NCBI GenBank assembly: GCA_016708025.1
Contig: JADJGQ010000001.1
Coordinates: forward strand, 558,001 to 622,000
Reading direction: 5' to 3'
Origin: a bacterium
GTDB lineage: Bacteria; Zixibacteria; MSB-5A5; GN15; FEB-12
Length of the DNA: 64,000 nt
In this document: positions 7,813 to 16,830 of the stretch, in pieces
Numbering within the stretch: the first letter of the stretch is position 1
How the letters are laid out: each line of letters begins with the position of its first letter
Program-made: the position numbers and the translations under genes
Notes under the pieces: generated by a model
The model's database searches: none
What the model saw: the letters and a program-made list of their open reading frames with translations, nothing else
What the model was told of the DNA's origin: nothing

Positions 7813-10416
7813 GTGAAGACGATCAAGGGAAAGCTCCTGTTATTGCAGGGAGTATTGGTTACCGTCTTTGTCGTCGTAGTGGTTCTGATGCACCTGCAGG
7901 AGACCTCGCCGGTCAGTTTACTTCAATCAGACAGTATTCTGCGATCCTCCAATCTGGTCAAACGAGTCATGGCCCAACACAGCTATGCCCAGAATGCGTT
8001 CGTTTATGATTACTCGTATTGGGATGAAATGGTCGAAGCGGTTCGCGATCGGGATACAGTTTGGTGCAGAAATTATCTGCCTCAGGGGATGAAGACATTT
8101 ACGACTGATGTCGCCTGGCTCTGCGACTCGTCGTTTCGGGTTATCTACTCACATGATCTGCGTAATCAGTCGGCAGCCACATCGCCCTTACCGGTACCAA
8201 TTGAAGAAAAACAGCGATTGTTTGCGTCGCATCAGTTTCCTCACTTTTTCGCATTCGCGAATGACCAATTGTACGAAATCTCAATTGGCGGCGTGCAACC
8301 GATCGGCGACAGCCTGCGAACCAGTCCGCCGCAAGGATATTTTGTGGTCGGCCATGCCTGGAACGAGCAGTTGCTGATGGACTACTCGATCGATGCTGAG
8401 TCGGAGCTAACCGTCGCTGCAATGGGAGCGGTCGAAGGCGAGTGGGAATCCGATCCTTCACACGGGATAATCCGATTTGTCGACACCCTGCGAGACTGGC
8501 AGGGGCATCCGATCGCATTGCTGCGCGCCGAGTCATTTTCCCGTTCAATGATGGAGATGACCAATGCCGGCTCGACACGTTTGATCGTTCTCGTTTGTCT
8601 GGCGGCAGTGTTATTTGGAGTCTGGTGGTTGGGACTCCGGCGACTGATCTTAATTCCGCTCAGGCAGATCGCAGATGCGCTGCAGAGCGAATCGACCGAC
8701 CCGATCGCGAAGTTGCGAGATGGACGGGATGAATTCGGAGTCGTGGCACGGTTGGTCAAATGGTTCTTCGACCAACGCGAAGAGCTCAAAAAGTCTATCA
8801 GCGACCACCTGGTCACTGAGGGGACATTACACTCTTCACTCGATCACCTCAAGTCGATCAGCCAGGAACTTAACCTGGTACTGTCCAACGCCACCGATTT
8901 CATCTACCGTCAGGATATTTATGGGAAGCTAACATACTTATCTCCGTCCGTGACCGAGATCACCGGATACTCACAGGATGAATTCAAGAAGCACTACGCA
9001 CTGCTGCTTACCGATCACGAGATGAACCAGGACGTGATCAGAAACACGGAACTGGCGCTGTCCACCGGTAAACCGGTCCCGCCGTATCGCGCAGAGATCT
9101 TTCACAAAGACCGCCACAAACTGGTAATCGAGATCAGCGAGCGACCATATTTCGAAGACGGCAAGGTGGTCGGTTTGATCGGCGTGGCGCGTGACATTTC
9201 AAGTGTGGTGGCTCATGAAGCGGAGAAGGACCGACTGATGCTCCAGGTACAACGAGCAGAGCGGATGGAGACGCTTGCGATGTTGGCTGGTGGGGTGGCG
9301 CACGATCTGAATAATACGCTTGCTCCGCTGGTTGCATATCCGGATCTGATTCTCAGTTCGCTCGAGGAGAACTCCGAAATTCGCGGCGAGGTGATCGAAA
9401 TGCAGACGGCCGCCAAGCAGGCGGCTGGAATTGTCCAGGACCTGCTGTCCATGGCGCGCCGCGGGCGATACCAGATGTCTCCTCTGGGGCTGAACGGAAT
9501 GATCGAAAAGTATCTGCAGTCTGCCAGCTTTCGGGAGCAGATCCAGTTGCATCCTCAAGTCAAAGTGAAAGTCGAACTTGATCCACACGCAGTAAATGTC
9601 AAGGGCTCCTCGCATCACCTCTACACGGTGCTGATGAATCTCGTCGTCAATGCCTTCGACGCTATGGACACTTGCGGCACACTGACGATCACAACGGACG
9701 CAAGCGGTTCGATCCCTCCGCAAACTCTGATGCCATCGCCGCAACGGACGTTGGTCAGGATGAGCATCTCGGATAGTGGAAGCGGGATACCTAACGATGT
9801 GCTGAACCGCATTTTTGAACCATACTTCTCAACCAAACAGGTCGGAAGAAGCGGAAGCGGACTAGGGTTGGCTGTCGTCCACGGTATAGTGACGGACCAT
9901 GGTGGCGTGATCGAGGTCCAGTCTACGCCAGGGCAGGGGACCAGATTTAATGTCTTCCTGCCGGTCACTGATCAGGTGGAGAGAGAGTCAAGAAGTCATG
10001 CCTGGACCGACCGTGGGACTGAGTCTGTGCTCGTATTCGATGATATGGCCGACCAACGCAGGGTGGCTGCTGCTTTGCTCAAGAGTCTGGGGTATCTGGT
10101 CGCAGAAGCCGGCTCAATGCAACAAGCGCTGGAAATGGTCGGAACTAATCGGTTTGACGTGCTGGTTCTCGACATGCTCTTGGATGATTCTTATGATGGT
10201 CTGGATGCGCATTGCGAGATCAAGAGAGTACAGCCACACATAGTTACGGTTGTGGTCAGCGGGTTTGTCCCCACGCAGCGAGTGCAAGCGATCATCGACA
10301 GTGGAAATGCCGTTTTCCTGCCCAAACCATTCACGGGTCCCGCCCTGGGCAGTGCCATCAGAGGCTTGATGGCGGAAGTACGTATATCGGACCCTGCCTT
10401 TTCCGCCGTGCGCTGA
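7813..10416 (+). CDS. Hybrid sensor histidine kinase (CHASE4-HAMP-PAS-HisKA-HATPase-REC)
   Basis: 867 aa. GTG 7813 was chosen because AGGGGAAG precedes it and it places the first membrane helix (LLLLQGVLVTVFVVVVVLM) at the N-terminus; an upstream ATG at 7735 has no ribosome-binding site. Domains in order: a periplasmic CHASE4-like sensor (about 35-250, with FVYDYSYWDEM); a second membrane helix (256-278); HAMP; PAS (about 350-470); a HisKA with phosphoacceptor His497 in VAHDLNN; an HATPase with the G-boxes DSGSGIP and GSGLGLA; and a receiver domain (about 736-860) with the acidic pair FDD, phosphoacceptor Asp787 in VLDML and Lys in LPKPF. No response-regulator gene lies next to it, so output must go to an unlinked partner. 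The signal is unknown. Confidence 0.93.
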   Translation: MKTIKGKLLLLQGVLVTVFVVVVVLMHLQETSPVSLLQSDSILRSSNLVKRVMAQHSYAQNAFVYDYSYWDEMVEAVRDRDTVWCRNYLPQGMKTFTTDVAWLCDSSFRVIYSHDLRNQSAATSPLPVPIEEKQRLFASHQFPHFFAFANDQLYEISIGGVQPIGDSLRTSPPQGYFVVGHAWNEQLLMDYSIDAESELTVAAMGAVEGEWESDPSHGIIRFVDTLRDWQGHPIALLRAESFSRSMMEMTNAGSTRLIVLVCLAAVLFGVWWLGLRRLILIPLRQIADALQSESTDPIAKLRDGRDEFGVVARLVKWFFDQREELKKSISDHLVTEGTLHSSLDHLKSISQELNLVLSNATDFIYRQDIYGKLTYLSPSVTEITGYSQDEFKKHYALLLTDHEMNQDVIRNTELALSTGKPVPPYRAEIFHKDRHKLVIEISERPYFEDGKVVGLIGVARDISSVVAHEAEKDRLMLQVQRAERMETLAMLAGGVAHDLNNTLAPLVAYPDLILSSLEENSEIRGEVIEMQTAAKQAAGIVQDLLSMARRGRYQMSPLGLNGMIEKYLQSASFREQIQLHPQVKVKVELDPHAVNVKGSSHHLYTVLMNLVVNAFDAMDTCGTLTITTDASGSIPPQTLMPSPQRTLVRMSISDSGSGIPNDVLNRIFEPYFSTKQVGRSGSGLGLAVVHGIVTDHGGVIEVQSTPGQGTRFNVFLPVTDQVERESRSHAWTDRGTESVLVFDDMADQRRVAAALLKSLGYLVAEAGSMQQALEMVGTNRFDVLVLDMLLDDSYDGLDAHCEIKRVQPHIVTVVVSGFVPTQRVQAIIDSGNAVFLPKPFTGPALGSAIRGLMAEVRISDPAFSAVR

Positions 10417-10593
10417 ACGTACACCTTTCGAACAATCAATGATCACGGGAATGTATTGGTCCAAGTTTCGCTTGACTTTGGGCGGAAAAATAGTTCTTTT
10501 TTTCACATGAATAAACAGGGAAAAACAACTGTCCGGACCTCCCAAGGGTCAAAACAATCTCGCGGAGGCTCGACGCTTTCGGAGTATTTACCT

Positions 10594-12732
10594 ATGAGAC
10601 AATCGCTTATGCGTCACGAACTTGATTCCATCTTTCGACCAAGCTCGGTTGCCGTGATTGGGGCTTCCACCCAAAAGGGAACGATTGGTCGCGAAACTTT
10701 GCATAATATCCTTTCTGCGGAGTTCAATGGAAAAGTCTTTCCGGTCAACCCAAAGGCTGGAGTAATTCACTCAATTAAGTCCTATTCGACCGTGCTGGAT
10801 GTACCCGATGCTTTGGATCTGGCCATTGTGATTGTTCCAAAACCGGGAGTCAAGGATGTGGTGCGTCAGTGCGGCGAGAAGGGAGTAAAGGGATTAGTTG
10901 TTATTTCGGCTGGATTTTCTGAGACCGGTCCGGAAGGACGGGTCGCCGAGATGGAACTGGTCGATATCTGCCACGAATACGGAATGCGGATGATTGGGCC
11001 AAATTGCTTTGGAGTGGTGAATACCGATCCGGAGATCAATCTGAATGCGACCTTCGGCAAGACCTTCCCTAAGATAGGCAACGTTGGGCATATCACCCAG
11101 TCAGGGGCGATGGGTGAAGCGATCATGAGCCAGGCAAAAGAACTGGGGATCGGTTTTTCGATGATCGCGTCGATCGGCAATAAGGCGGACATCTCAGTGA
11201 ATGACATCCTGCTGTATATGAAAGATGATCCGCGGACAGATGTCATATTGCTCTACGTGGAGAATTTTGGTAATCCGCGCCACTTTACACAGATAGCACG
11301 CGAGATCTCGCGCATCAAACCGATCGTCGCGGTGAAGTCCGGGCGGACGAAATTGGGAGCCAAGGCGGCCTCGTCGCACACCGGTGCACTGGCGGATGTA
11401 GATGTGGGCGTGGATGCATTGTTCGAGCAGACCGGCGTAATGCGTGTCGATACGGTAGAAGAGTTGTTTGATGTTGCGGTGGCGCTGTCATCTCAGCCGA
11501 TTCCGCGAGGGAATCGGGTGGTGGTGGTAACGAACGCCGGCGGGCCGGGGATCCTGGCGACTGACGCACTGGTCAACAACGGCCTGGATATGCCCCAATT
11601 CTCAACGTCGACGATCAAAGAGTTGAAGAAGTTCAGTGCGGCGAATGCATCGTATGCAAATCCGATGGATATGGTAGCCGGCGCGCGAGGAAGAGAATTC
11701 CGTCTGACCTTAGAAGCGGTAGCCAAAGACGAGCGGTACGATACTATCGTGCCGATCTTTGTCCCGCCGGTCACGATCGACCAGATGGATGTAGCGGTCA
11801 ATATCCATGCGGCGCTCGAGAAATCCAAGCGAACCGTGTTAAGTTGTTTTTTTGGAGCAGGTGAAGGTTCGCTGGCGATGCAGTACCTAAAGGAACACGG
11901 TATTCCGGTTTATATTTTCCCAGAGGCGATCGCCAAAACGCTTGGGACAATAGCTGGCTATCGCAAATGGCTTGACAAGCCGGTCGGCAAGGTCAAGTCA
12001 TTCAAGGTTGACAGGGAGAAAGTCCAGAAGATCCTGGACAAGTCCCTCAAGGGCGAGGATGGAGCGATAGTTGGCGAGCAAGCAATCGAAATGCTTCACG
12101 CTTACGGAATACCTGCTGCGGGATACCGATTCGCCGGAAGTGCCAAAGAGGCTGCCGATGTCGCCGGGGAGATCGGGTATCCGGTCGTCATGAAAGTCAA
12201 CACTCCGGCAATTCTGCACAAAACCGAATTGGGAGCAGTGATCGTTGATCTTCGGTCCGACAAAGAAGTGCGAAACGCCTTCCAGGAGTTACAACGTCGA
12301 GTCGGAAAACTGAAGAAAGGGGAGAAGTTCACTGTCGCGATGCAGAAGATGCTGCAAGGAGGCGTGGAAGTCGTGATCGGCATGACAACGGTACCGTCTT
12401 TCGGTCCGTTGATGATGTTTGGTCTTGGTGGCATTTATGTCGAAGTGATGAAGGATGTCGCATTCCGGGTCCATCCGTTGACCGATGAGAACGCAAAGGA
12501 GATGATCCAGTCACTCAAGTCCTACCCGTTGCTGACCGGATTCCGCGGGGCAGAGCCGGTTGATATTGGCCTGATCGAGGAAACATTGCTTCGGCTGTCC
12601 CAACTGGTCAAGGATTTTGACGTCATTTCCGAAATTGACATCAACCCATTCATCTGCTCGTCCGAGCGCAATAGCTGTAAGGCGGTGGATGCACGGTTCA
12701 TCATTAAGCAGGCTCCCCTTCGACACAAATAG
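10594..12732 (+). CDS. ADP-forming acetate/acyl-CoA synthetase (alpha-beta fusion)
   Basis: 712 aa, the usual length for the fused form. It interconverts acyl-CoA, ADP and phosphate with the free acid, CoA and ATP, a substrate-level phosphorylation step in acetate-producing metabolism. The N-terminal CoA-binding domain begins SVAVIGAS. The succinyl-CoA-ligase-like domain carries the phosphorylated His262 in SSHTGALAD. The C-terminal ATP-grasp part (about 490-712) has GYPVVMKVNTP and HKTELGAV. The start was set at ATG 10594 (GGAG 11 bases upstream); ATG 10609 would also fit, and a much earlier in-frame TTG/ATG region (10456-10593) looks untranslated. A TTGACT -35-like sequence is at 10472. Substrate preference cannot be read from the sequence. 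Confidence 0.93.
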   Translation: MRQSLMRHELDSIFRPSSVAVIGASTQKGTIGRETLHNILSAEFNGKVFPVNPKAGVIHSIKSYSTVLDVPDALDLAIVIVPKPGVKDVVRQCGEKGVKGLVVISAGFSETGPEGRVAEMELVDICHEYGMRMIGPNCFGVVNTDPEINLNATFGKTFPKIGNVGHITQSGAMGEAIMSQAKELGIGFSMIASIGNKADISVNDILLYMKDDPRTDVILLYVENFGNPRHFTQIAREISRIKPIVAVKSGRTKLGAKAASSHTGALADVDVGVDALFEQTGVMRVDTVEELFDVAVALSSQPIPRGNRVVVVTNAGGPGILATDALVNNGLDMPQFSTSTIKELKKFSAANASYANPMDMVAGARGREFRLTLEAVAKDERYDTIVPIFVPPVTIDQMDVAVNIHAALEKSKRTVLSCFFGAGEGSLAMQYLKEHGIPVYIFPEAIAKTLGTIAGYRKWLDKPVGKVKSFKVDREKVQKILDKSLKGEDGAIVGEQAIEMLHAYGIPAAGYRFAGSAKEAADVAGEIGYPVVMKVNTPAILHKTELGAVIVDLRSDKEVRNAFQELQRRVGKLKKGEKFTVAMQKMLQGGVEVVIGMTTVPSFGPLMMFGLGGIYVEVMKDVAFRVHPLTDENAKEMIQSLKSYPLLTGFRGAEPVDIGLIEETLLRLSQLVKDFDVISEIDINPFICSSERNSCKAVDARFIIKQAPLRHK

Positions 12733-12763
12733 CTTGAGCCGATAGACGCCTGAGTATATCTTT

Positions 12764-12790
12764 CAGAGCCGGTCCAGCAGACCGGCTCTG
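12764..12790 (+). terminator. Hairpin after the acyl-CoA synthetase
   Basis: A perfect 11-base stem (CAGAGCCGGTC with GACCGGCTCTG) around a five-base loop. The T run is poor (ACTGTTTC), so termination may be partial, and the next start is only 20 bases away. Confidence 0.6.
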
Positions 12791-12809
12791 ACTGTTTCTG
12801 GAGGTTTCG

Positions 12810-13424
12810 GTGAGATACGAAATTCGGTCGATTGGGATCTGGGGACTGATCAAGGTTGGATTCTTTCTCAACCTTTTGATCGGTTTTCTCTTTGGAATCT
12901 TTTCGTCGCTTATCTTCATACCCATCGCCCGGGCAATCCTGGCCATGTCCGGAGCCGGCGACATGGGAGCCGACGAAGGCTCGTCTGTCGGCATGTTATT
13001 ACTCCTACCGATCCTGCTGGCAATCCTCGGGGCTTTTTTCAATACGCTGTTCATGGTGCTGATCGCGGCCTGCTACAACCTGGTAGCGCGAGTTGTCGGC
13101 GGTTTGGAGTTTGAATTCAATGCGATGCCGTCGGATTCATTCCTGAAAGTGTCACCGGTGACCTCCGCTGGTCCGGTTGTCGATCAGGTATCCGGGATCG
13201 CGCCGGTCAGCATGGTGGCAGTGCCACCCCCGCCACCATTCCGACCAGAACCGGTTGTTCCGACCGAAGAACCGATCGAGGTGATCCAGTCGCAAGAGTT
13301 TGTTCTGCCGGATGAGTTGCCGGTGAAGATCAGTCAGGCCGATCAGGTTGCACCAGATACCTCGCCGGTCATCGAACCGCATACCGAACCTGACGAGGAT
13401 GGCCCTCGCCGGGATAATCCGTAG
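12810..13424 (+). CDS. DUF3566-like two-helix membrane protein with proline-rich tail
   Basis: 204 aa from GTG 12810, which has a GGAGGT site nine bases upstream. Two long membrane segments (about 10-45 and 64-92) are separated by a short Gly/Asp loop. The second ends in YNLVARVVGGLEFEF, which matches the closing pattern I recall for DUF3566 membrane proteins (YNL-x3-hydrophobic-GG-hydrophobic-E). After residue 110 the chain is Pro/Val/Glu-rich and probably disordered in the cytoplasm. The family is best known from actinobacteria, where its role is not established. It follows the acyl-CoA synthetase after a hairpin. Confidence 0.6.
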   Translation: MRYEIRSIGIWGLIKVGFFLNLLIGFLFGIFSSLIFIPIARAILAMSGAGDMGADEGSSVGMLLLLPILLAILGAFFNTLFMVLIAACYNLVARVVGGLEFEFNAMPSDSFLKVSPVTSAGPVVDQVSGIAPVSMVAVPPPPPFRPEPVVPTEEPIEVIQSQEFVLPDELPVKISQADQVAPDTSPVIEPHTEPDEDGPRRDNP

Positions 13425-13628
13425 CCTGTACTGCTGAGATGTCCGCGAATTCAGTCGTTACCCGCTCAGCTCTTTCAACTACCTGTTTTTCCGAAAGCAG
13501 GGCGGAAAATTGTGCGTCGATGGCCCAGTGACCATTTTGTACGAACCGACTCACATGCACAAGGCAAAACATGGGGAAGTTTCGCGATTCAACACACGAC
13601 TTTATTCCCGGAGTAAACCAGGCATACA

Positions 13629-14348
13629 ATGACGCAAGCATTTGGTGACTGTGATCTGGCGGCTTTCCAGAGTGAGGGGATACTTCCGGAAGCGATGTTC
13701 GATTATCTCTGCTCTTTGGGTGGGGCACATGCTAACGATCAGGAGCCATTCACCAGGCAGGGATTGATAGATAAGTTTGATGAAGCGAGACACGATCCTG
13801 CCTTCGCGGTGATGGATGAAGAGAAACTGCTTTCACTCAACAGGGCGCATATTCTGCAAAAGTCTGATCATGACCTGGCAGTGTTGGTAGCGCCGTTGCT
13901 GGTAGATTCCGGACTAACGTCCAAGTACTGGCTGGAAACGAGGTGGGAGTATCTTCGGGCTGTGATGCGGTTATTGCGCGGGGAGGTAAGCCGATTGACT
14001 GATTTTGTAGAGATGGGGGGCTACTTCTTCTTTTTTGCCTGCAAGTATGACCAGAAAGCGGAAGCGGAGCTCTTCACTCCCGAGGCGGCTGGTCTTTTGG
14101 CAGCCGTGGCAGAGCGACTAGCTGTACTACCCCAATTCACGGATGAATCGGTCGAACAGACTGTTGTCGTCCTGGCAGGAGAGCGGGGGGTGCAGATGGC
14201 GGAGATGGCCGAATTGACCCGGCTGGCTGTTTCGGGGAGCCTCAAAGGTCCGGGGTTCTCCAGTTTACTGGTTACGCTGTCGCAACCCATTGTGGTTGAA
14301 CGGGTGAAAAAAGCTGTTGACTATATACGGACTAAGCACAAACTTTAG
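13629..14348 (+). CDS. Stand-alone glutamyl-tRNA synthetase C-terminal (anticodon-binding) domain
   Basis: 239 aa. The sequence starts where GluRS proteins pass from the KMSKS loop into the helical domains: SEGILPEAMFDYLCSLGG corresponds to the family's y-x-x-x-GYLPEALLNYLALLGW, and KLLSLNRAHI to its K-L-x-W-x-N-x-x-Y-I. The C-terminal half keeps the anticodon-binding pattern: FFF and a Tyr-Asp near residue 140, FTDESVEQ, the K/R-x-G-V-Q region, RLAVSG, KGPGFSSLL and a final helix. No Rossmann catalytic domain (HIGH, KMSKS) is encoded here; an in-frame stop (TAA) lies 13-15 bases upstream of the ATG, and the preceding 200 bases show no GluRS-like frame. It could be a remnant of a deleted gltX or a functional RNA-binding domain. 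The ribosome-binding site is weak. Confidence 0.7.
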   Translation: MTQAFGDCDLAAFQSEGILPEAMFDYLCSLGGAHANDQEPFTRQGLIDKFDEARHDPAFAVMDEEKLLSLNRAHILQKSDHDLAVLVAPLLVDSGLTSKYWLETRWEYLRAVMRLLRGEVSRLTDFVEMGGYFFFFACKYDQKAEAELFTPEAAGLLAAVAERLAVLPQFTDESVEQTVVVLAGERGVQMAEMAELTRLAVSGSLKGPGFSSLLVTLSQPIVVERVKKAVDYIRTKHKL

Positions 14349-14377
14349 CCGAGTTAACGATTTAGCACCGGGAAGTT

Positions 14378-14875
14378 ATGACGACAAAAAGCCACATCGC
14401 AGAGATTCTCAAAAAAGCCATCAAAGGCGAAGAAGACGGCTACTATTTCTATAACCTGTTGGCCGAGAAGGCGAAGAACGCCGATGCCCGTCGCAAGCTC
14501 GAAGGGCTGCGCGATGACGAAATACGCCACAAAGAGACACTCGTCGAGATCTTTGCCAAGTATGTTGGTGGTGAAATTGGACCACTTCCCGACAAAGGAA
14601 TAAATGCCCTGGCAGAGGTGTTCCGCAAAGGGCATGTTCTTGAGCGCCACTCCGAGATGGAGTTCATTTCCCTGGCGATCGAGGCGGAACTTGCAGCCAC
14701 CAAGTATTATCGGGAAGAGCGGGATCTGGTGGATGATCCGGCTTTCCGAAAGATATTCGATGATCTGGCAGAAGAAGAGCACCATCATTTTGAGTTACTC
14801 CAGGCGGAGAAAGATGCGTTGGCCGGCAACTACAGTTGGTTTGGCTACGACGACGGCGCTCCGCTCGAAGACTGA
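14378..14875 (+). CDS. Rubrerythrin-like diiron ferritin-family protein
   Basis: 165 aa, a four-helix bundle with the carboxylate/His pattern of a diiron centre: Glu18/Glu19, Glu48-x2-His51, Glu102 and the run EEEHHH (132-137). Rubrerythrins reduce hydrogen peroxide in anaerobes and usually carry a C-terminal rubredoxin domain; here that domain is absent and a rubredoxin-like protein is encoded by the next gene, 42 bases downstream. The ATG at 14378 is preceded by GGGAAG. With the rubredoxin-like protein, peroxiredoxin and the flavoprotein reductase that follow, it forms an apparent peroxide-defence cluster. Confidence 0.85.
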   Translation: MTTKSHIAEILKKAIKGEEDGYYFYNLLAEKAKNADARRKLEGLRDDEIRHKETLVEIFAKYVGGEIGPLPDKGINALAEVFRKGHVLERHSEMEFISLAIEAELAATKYYREERDLVDDPAFRKIFDDLAEEEHHHFELLQAEKDALAGNYSWFGYDDGAPLED

Positions 14876-14917
14876 TCGATAAACGTGACAACTGACGATA
14901 GCAGGAGTTGAGCAACG

Positions 14918-15112
14918 ATGCAGTGGGTGTGCGATATCTGCGGTTACGTACACGATGAGGAAGAACCACCGGAAGGCTGCCCGGTCTGCGGTGCGCCGAA
15001 AAGTAAGTTCTCCGAATGGTCCGAAGAAGACGAGTTGATGGGCGACGGAGAAGACTTCCTCGAAGAGGATGACGACGATATCATGGGGAACAACGACGAC
15101 GACCGATACTGA
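14918..15112 (+). CDS. Rubredoxin-like zinc-ribbon/FeS protein with acidic tail
   Basis: 64 aa. Cys5-x2-Cys8 and Cys21-x2-Cys24 with WVCDICGYVHDEEEPPEGCPVC match the short rubredoxin domain that closes rubrerythrins rather than a full-length free rubredoxin. Residues 36-64 are almost entirely Asp/Glu with a few Asn and Gly, unlike the family, and may dock a basic partner or chelate cations. The ATG at 14918 has GGAG at 14904. Its position directly after the ferritin-like gene suggests that it is the electron donor to it. Confidence 0.85.
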   Translation: MQWVCDICGYVHDEEEPPEGCPVCGAPKSKFSEWSEEDELMGDGEDFLEEDDDDIMGNNDDDRY

Positions 15113-15154
15113 CGGTCGACCGGCCCAGGAGCGAAAACGACGAAGCAATCGGAC

Positions 15155-15628
15155 GTGGCAACAGACAAACTGAAGGTTGGAGATCTCGCGCCTGACTTCA
15201 CTCTGCCGACTCACAATGAGGGAGAGTTAAATCTCGCATGGTATCGTGGCCGGAAGAATGTGGTGCTTGCTTTTTATCCGGGCGATTGGACTCCGGTCTG
15301 CGCGGCCCAGATCCCATCGTATCAGATCATTCAGGACGAGTTCGAAAGGTACAACACGCAGCTTTTGGCGATATCGGTCGATTCGATCCCCTCACACATC
15401 GCCTGGGCAAAAGAGCACGGCGGATTCTCGTTTCCGCTGATGTCTGACTACTTCCCGCATGGGAGAGTAGCTGAGCTTTATGGCGTCCTGAGCCGTCGCG
15501 GGTACGCGGAACGGTCAATTTTCCTTATCGACAAACAGGGGATCATACGATTCATCGAGCAGGTCCCGCCTGCCGAGATCCCGGACAATAACGAGCTCTT
15601 CAAAGCGATTGCCGGTCTTGAACGATAA
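15155..15628 (+). CDS. Peroxiredoxin (AhpC/TSA family, single-Cys type)
   Basis: 157 aa from GTG 15155 with no strong ribosome-binding site. It reduces hydroperoxides through the peroxidatic Cys49 in PGDWTPVC, a variant of the usual PxxxTxxC motif. The thioredoxin fold continues with LLAISVDS and SFPLMSDYFPHG. I see no second conserved Cys, so it should be a 1-Cys or AhpE/BCP-like enzyme that needs an external reductant; the neighbouring rubredoxin-like protein and flavoprotein are candidates. The gene lies 42 bases after the rubredoxin-like gene. Confidence 0.88.
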   Translation: MATDKLKVGDLAPDFTLPTHNEGELNLAWYRGRKNVVLAFYPGDWTPVCAAQIPSYQIIQDEFERYNTQLLAISVDSIPSHIAWAKEHGGFSFPLMSDYFPHGRVAELYGVLSRRGYAERSIFLIDKQGIIRFIEQVPPAEIPDNNELFKAIAGLER

Positions 15629-15742
15629 GCGGTCATTCCTTTCGGCCGCCAGAGCGACACTTCCGCCGGTCCGTTCGGGAAGCGGCATTTCCCGCCTAAC
15701 TTTCGGGCACTCAACAGCCTGTTACGCGTTACAGAGTTTCGT

Positions 15743-16828
15743 ATGACGAATTTCAGTACAGATCCCTGCGACCGTCCTGATCTCCATGACATCACTTTCA
15801 TCGGGGCGGGCCCGGTTGCGCTCTACGGCATGTACTACGCCGGACTTCGGATGACCAAGTTCAAGGCGATCGATATGCTTGAAGAGATCGGTGGAGGGCT
15901 TATGGCGCTCTATCCCGAGAAGTATATTTTTGATGTTGCCGGTTTCCCCAAAGTGATGGCGAAGGATCTCAACAGGCAACTAAAAGAGCAGGCATTCCAA
16001 TACCCGCACACGCTCTGTCTGGGAGAGAAAGTAATCGGACTGGAGCGGGATGCTCACGGGATCATTCATTTGATCACCGATAAGGGAGAGCACTTCTCCC
16101 GCTCGGTCGTGATCTGTGCCGGATTGGGGGCGTATGTACCGAAGAAGCTGGATATCCCCGATGTCGAGCGACTCGAAGGATCGGGTATCTACTATTTCGT
16201 GCGACGAATCAACGACTTTAGAGACAAGAATGTATTGATCGTCGGGGGCGGCGACTCGGCTTTTGATTATTCCATGATGCTTGAGCCGGTGGCTCGATCG
16301 ATCACGCATATCCATCGAAATGATTTTTTTGCCGCGCACGAGGATTCAGTCCGCAAGGTTATGAATTCAACTGTCCGCATGAAATTCCCTTTCTGGGAAG
16401 TGCAGAAGATAGAGGGCGAAGACTGGGTCCGGCGAGTGACTCTGGTGCAATCGCGCACGGGCGAGGAAGAGGTTCTGGATATTGACGCGATCGTGTTTAA
16501 TATCGGCTTCCTGACCAACCTTGGGCCGATCGAGGACTGGGGACTCGAACTGGAGCACAATGCCATCAAGGTTGACAGCCGGATGCGTACCAATATTGAG
16601 GGAATATTCGCGGCCGGCGATATCGTTACCTACGAGGGGAAGTTGAAGCTGATCTCGACCGGGTGCGGCGAAGTGGCAATTGCGGTCAATAACGCCAAAA
16701 ACTATATCGATCCGAAGGCGAAAGTCAGTCCGGGTCACTCGACCGACAAGCATGAACTTGCCCAGAAGAAGTGGGCACGGTTGCAGTCTCAGGAACGGGC
16801 CAAAGAGCAAGCGGAGAAGAACGAGTAG
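15743..16828 (+). CDS. Ferredoxin/flavodoxin-NADP(+) reductase, thioredoxin-reductase type
   Basis: 361 aa. Two dinucleotide-binding motifs are clear: FIGAGPVALYGMYYAGLR at the N-terminus for FAD and IVGGGDSAFDYSMML near residue 165 for NADPH, with the closing FAAGDI-type motif (IFAAGDIVTYEGK). The CxxC redox pair of thioredoxin reductase is absent, which is the mark of the YumC-like ferredoxin-NADP reductases. The C-terminus is Lys/Glu-rich. It sits at the end of the peroxide-defence genes and three bases before nadA, so it may supply reducing power to the rubredoxin-like protein or to the FeS enzyme NadA. Confidence 0.85.
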   Translation: MTNFSTDPCDRPDLHDITFIGAGPVALYGMYYAGLRMTKFKAIDMLEEIGGGLMALYPEKYIFDVAGFPKVMAKDLNRQLKEQAFQYPHTLCLGEKVIGLERDAHGIIHLITDKGEHFSRSVVICAGLGAYVPKKLDIPDVERLEGSGIYYFVRRINDFRDKNVLIVGGGDSAFDYSMMLEPVARSITHIHRNDFFAAHEDSVRKVMNSTVRMKFPFWEVQKIEGEDWVRRVTLVQSRTGEEEVLDIDAIVFNIGFLTNLGPIEDWGLELEHNAIKVDSRMRTNIEGIFAAGDIVTYEGKLKLISTGCGEVAIAVNNAKNYIDPKAKVSPGHSTDKHELAQKKWARLQSQERAKEQAEKNE

Positions 16829-16830
16829 TC

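Noticed and set aside
10456..10593. N-terminal extension of the ADP-forming acyl-CoA synthetase from an upstream TTG
   Set aside because: The added residues are unlike the family and overlap a promoter-like TTGACT; the start at 10594 gives normal length.
13425..13628. A decayed catalytic half of gltX upstream of the orphan anticodon domain
   Set aside because: Only about 200 bases are available and none of the three frames contains HIGH- or KMSKS-like sequence.
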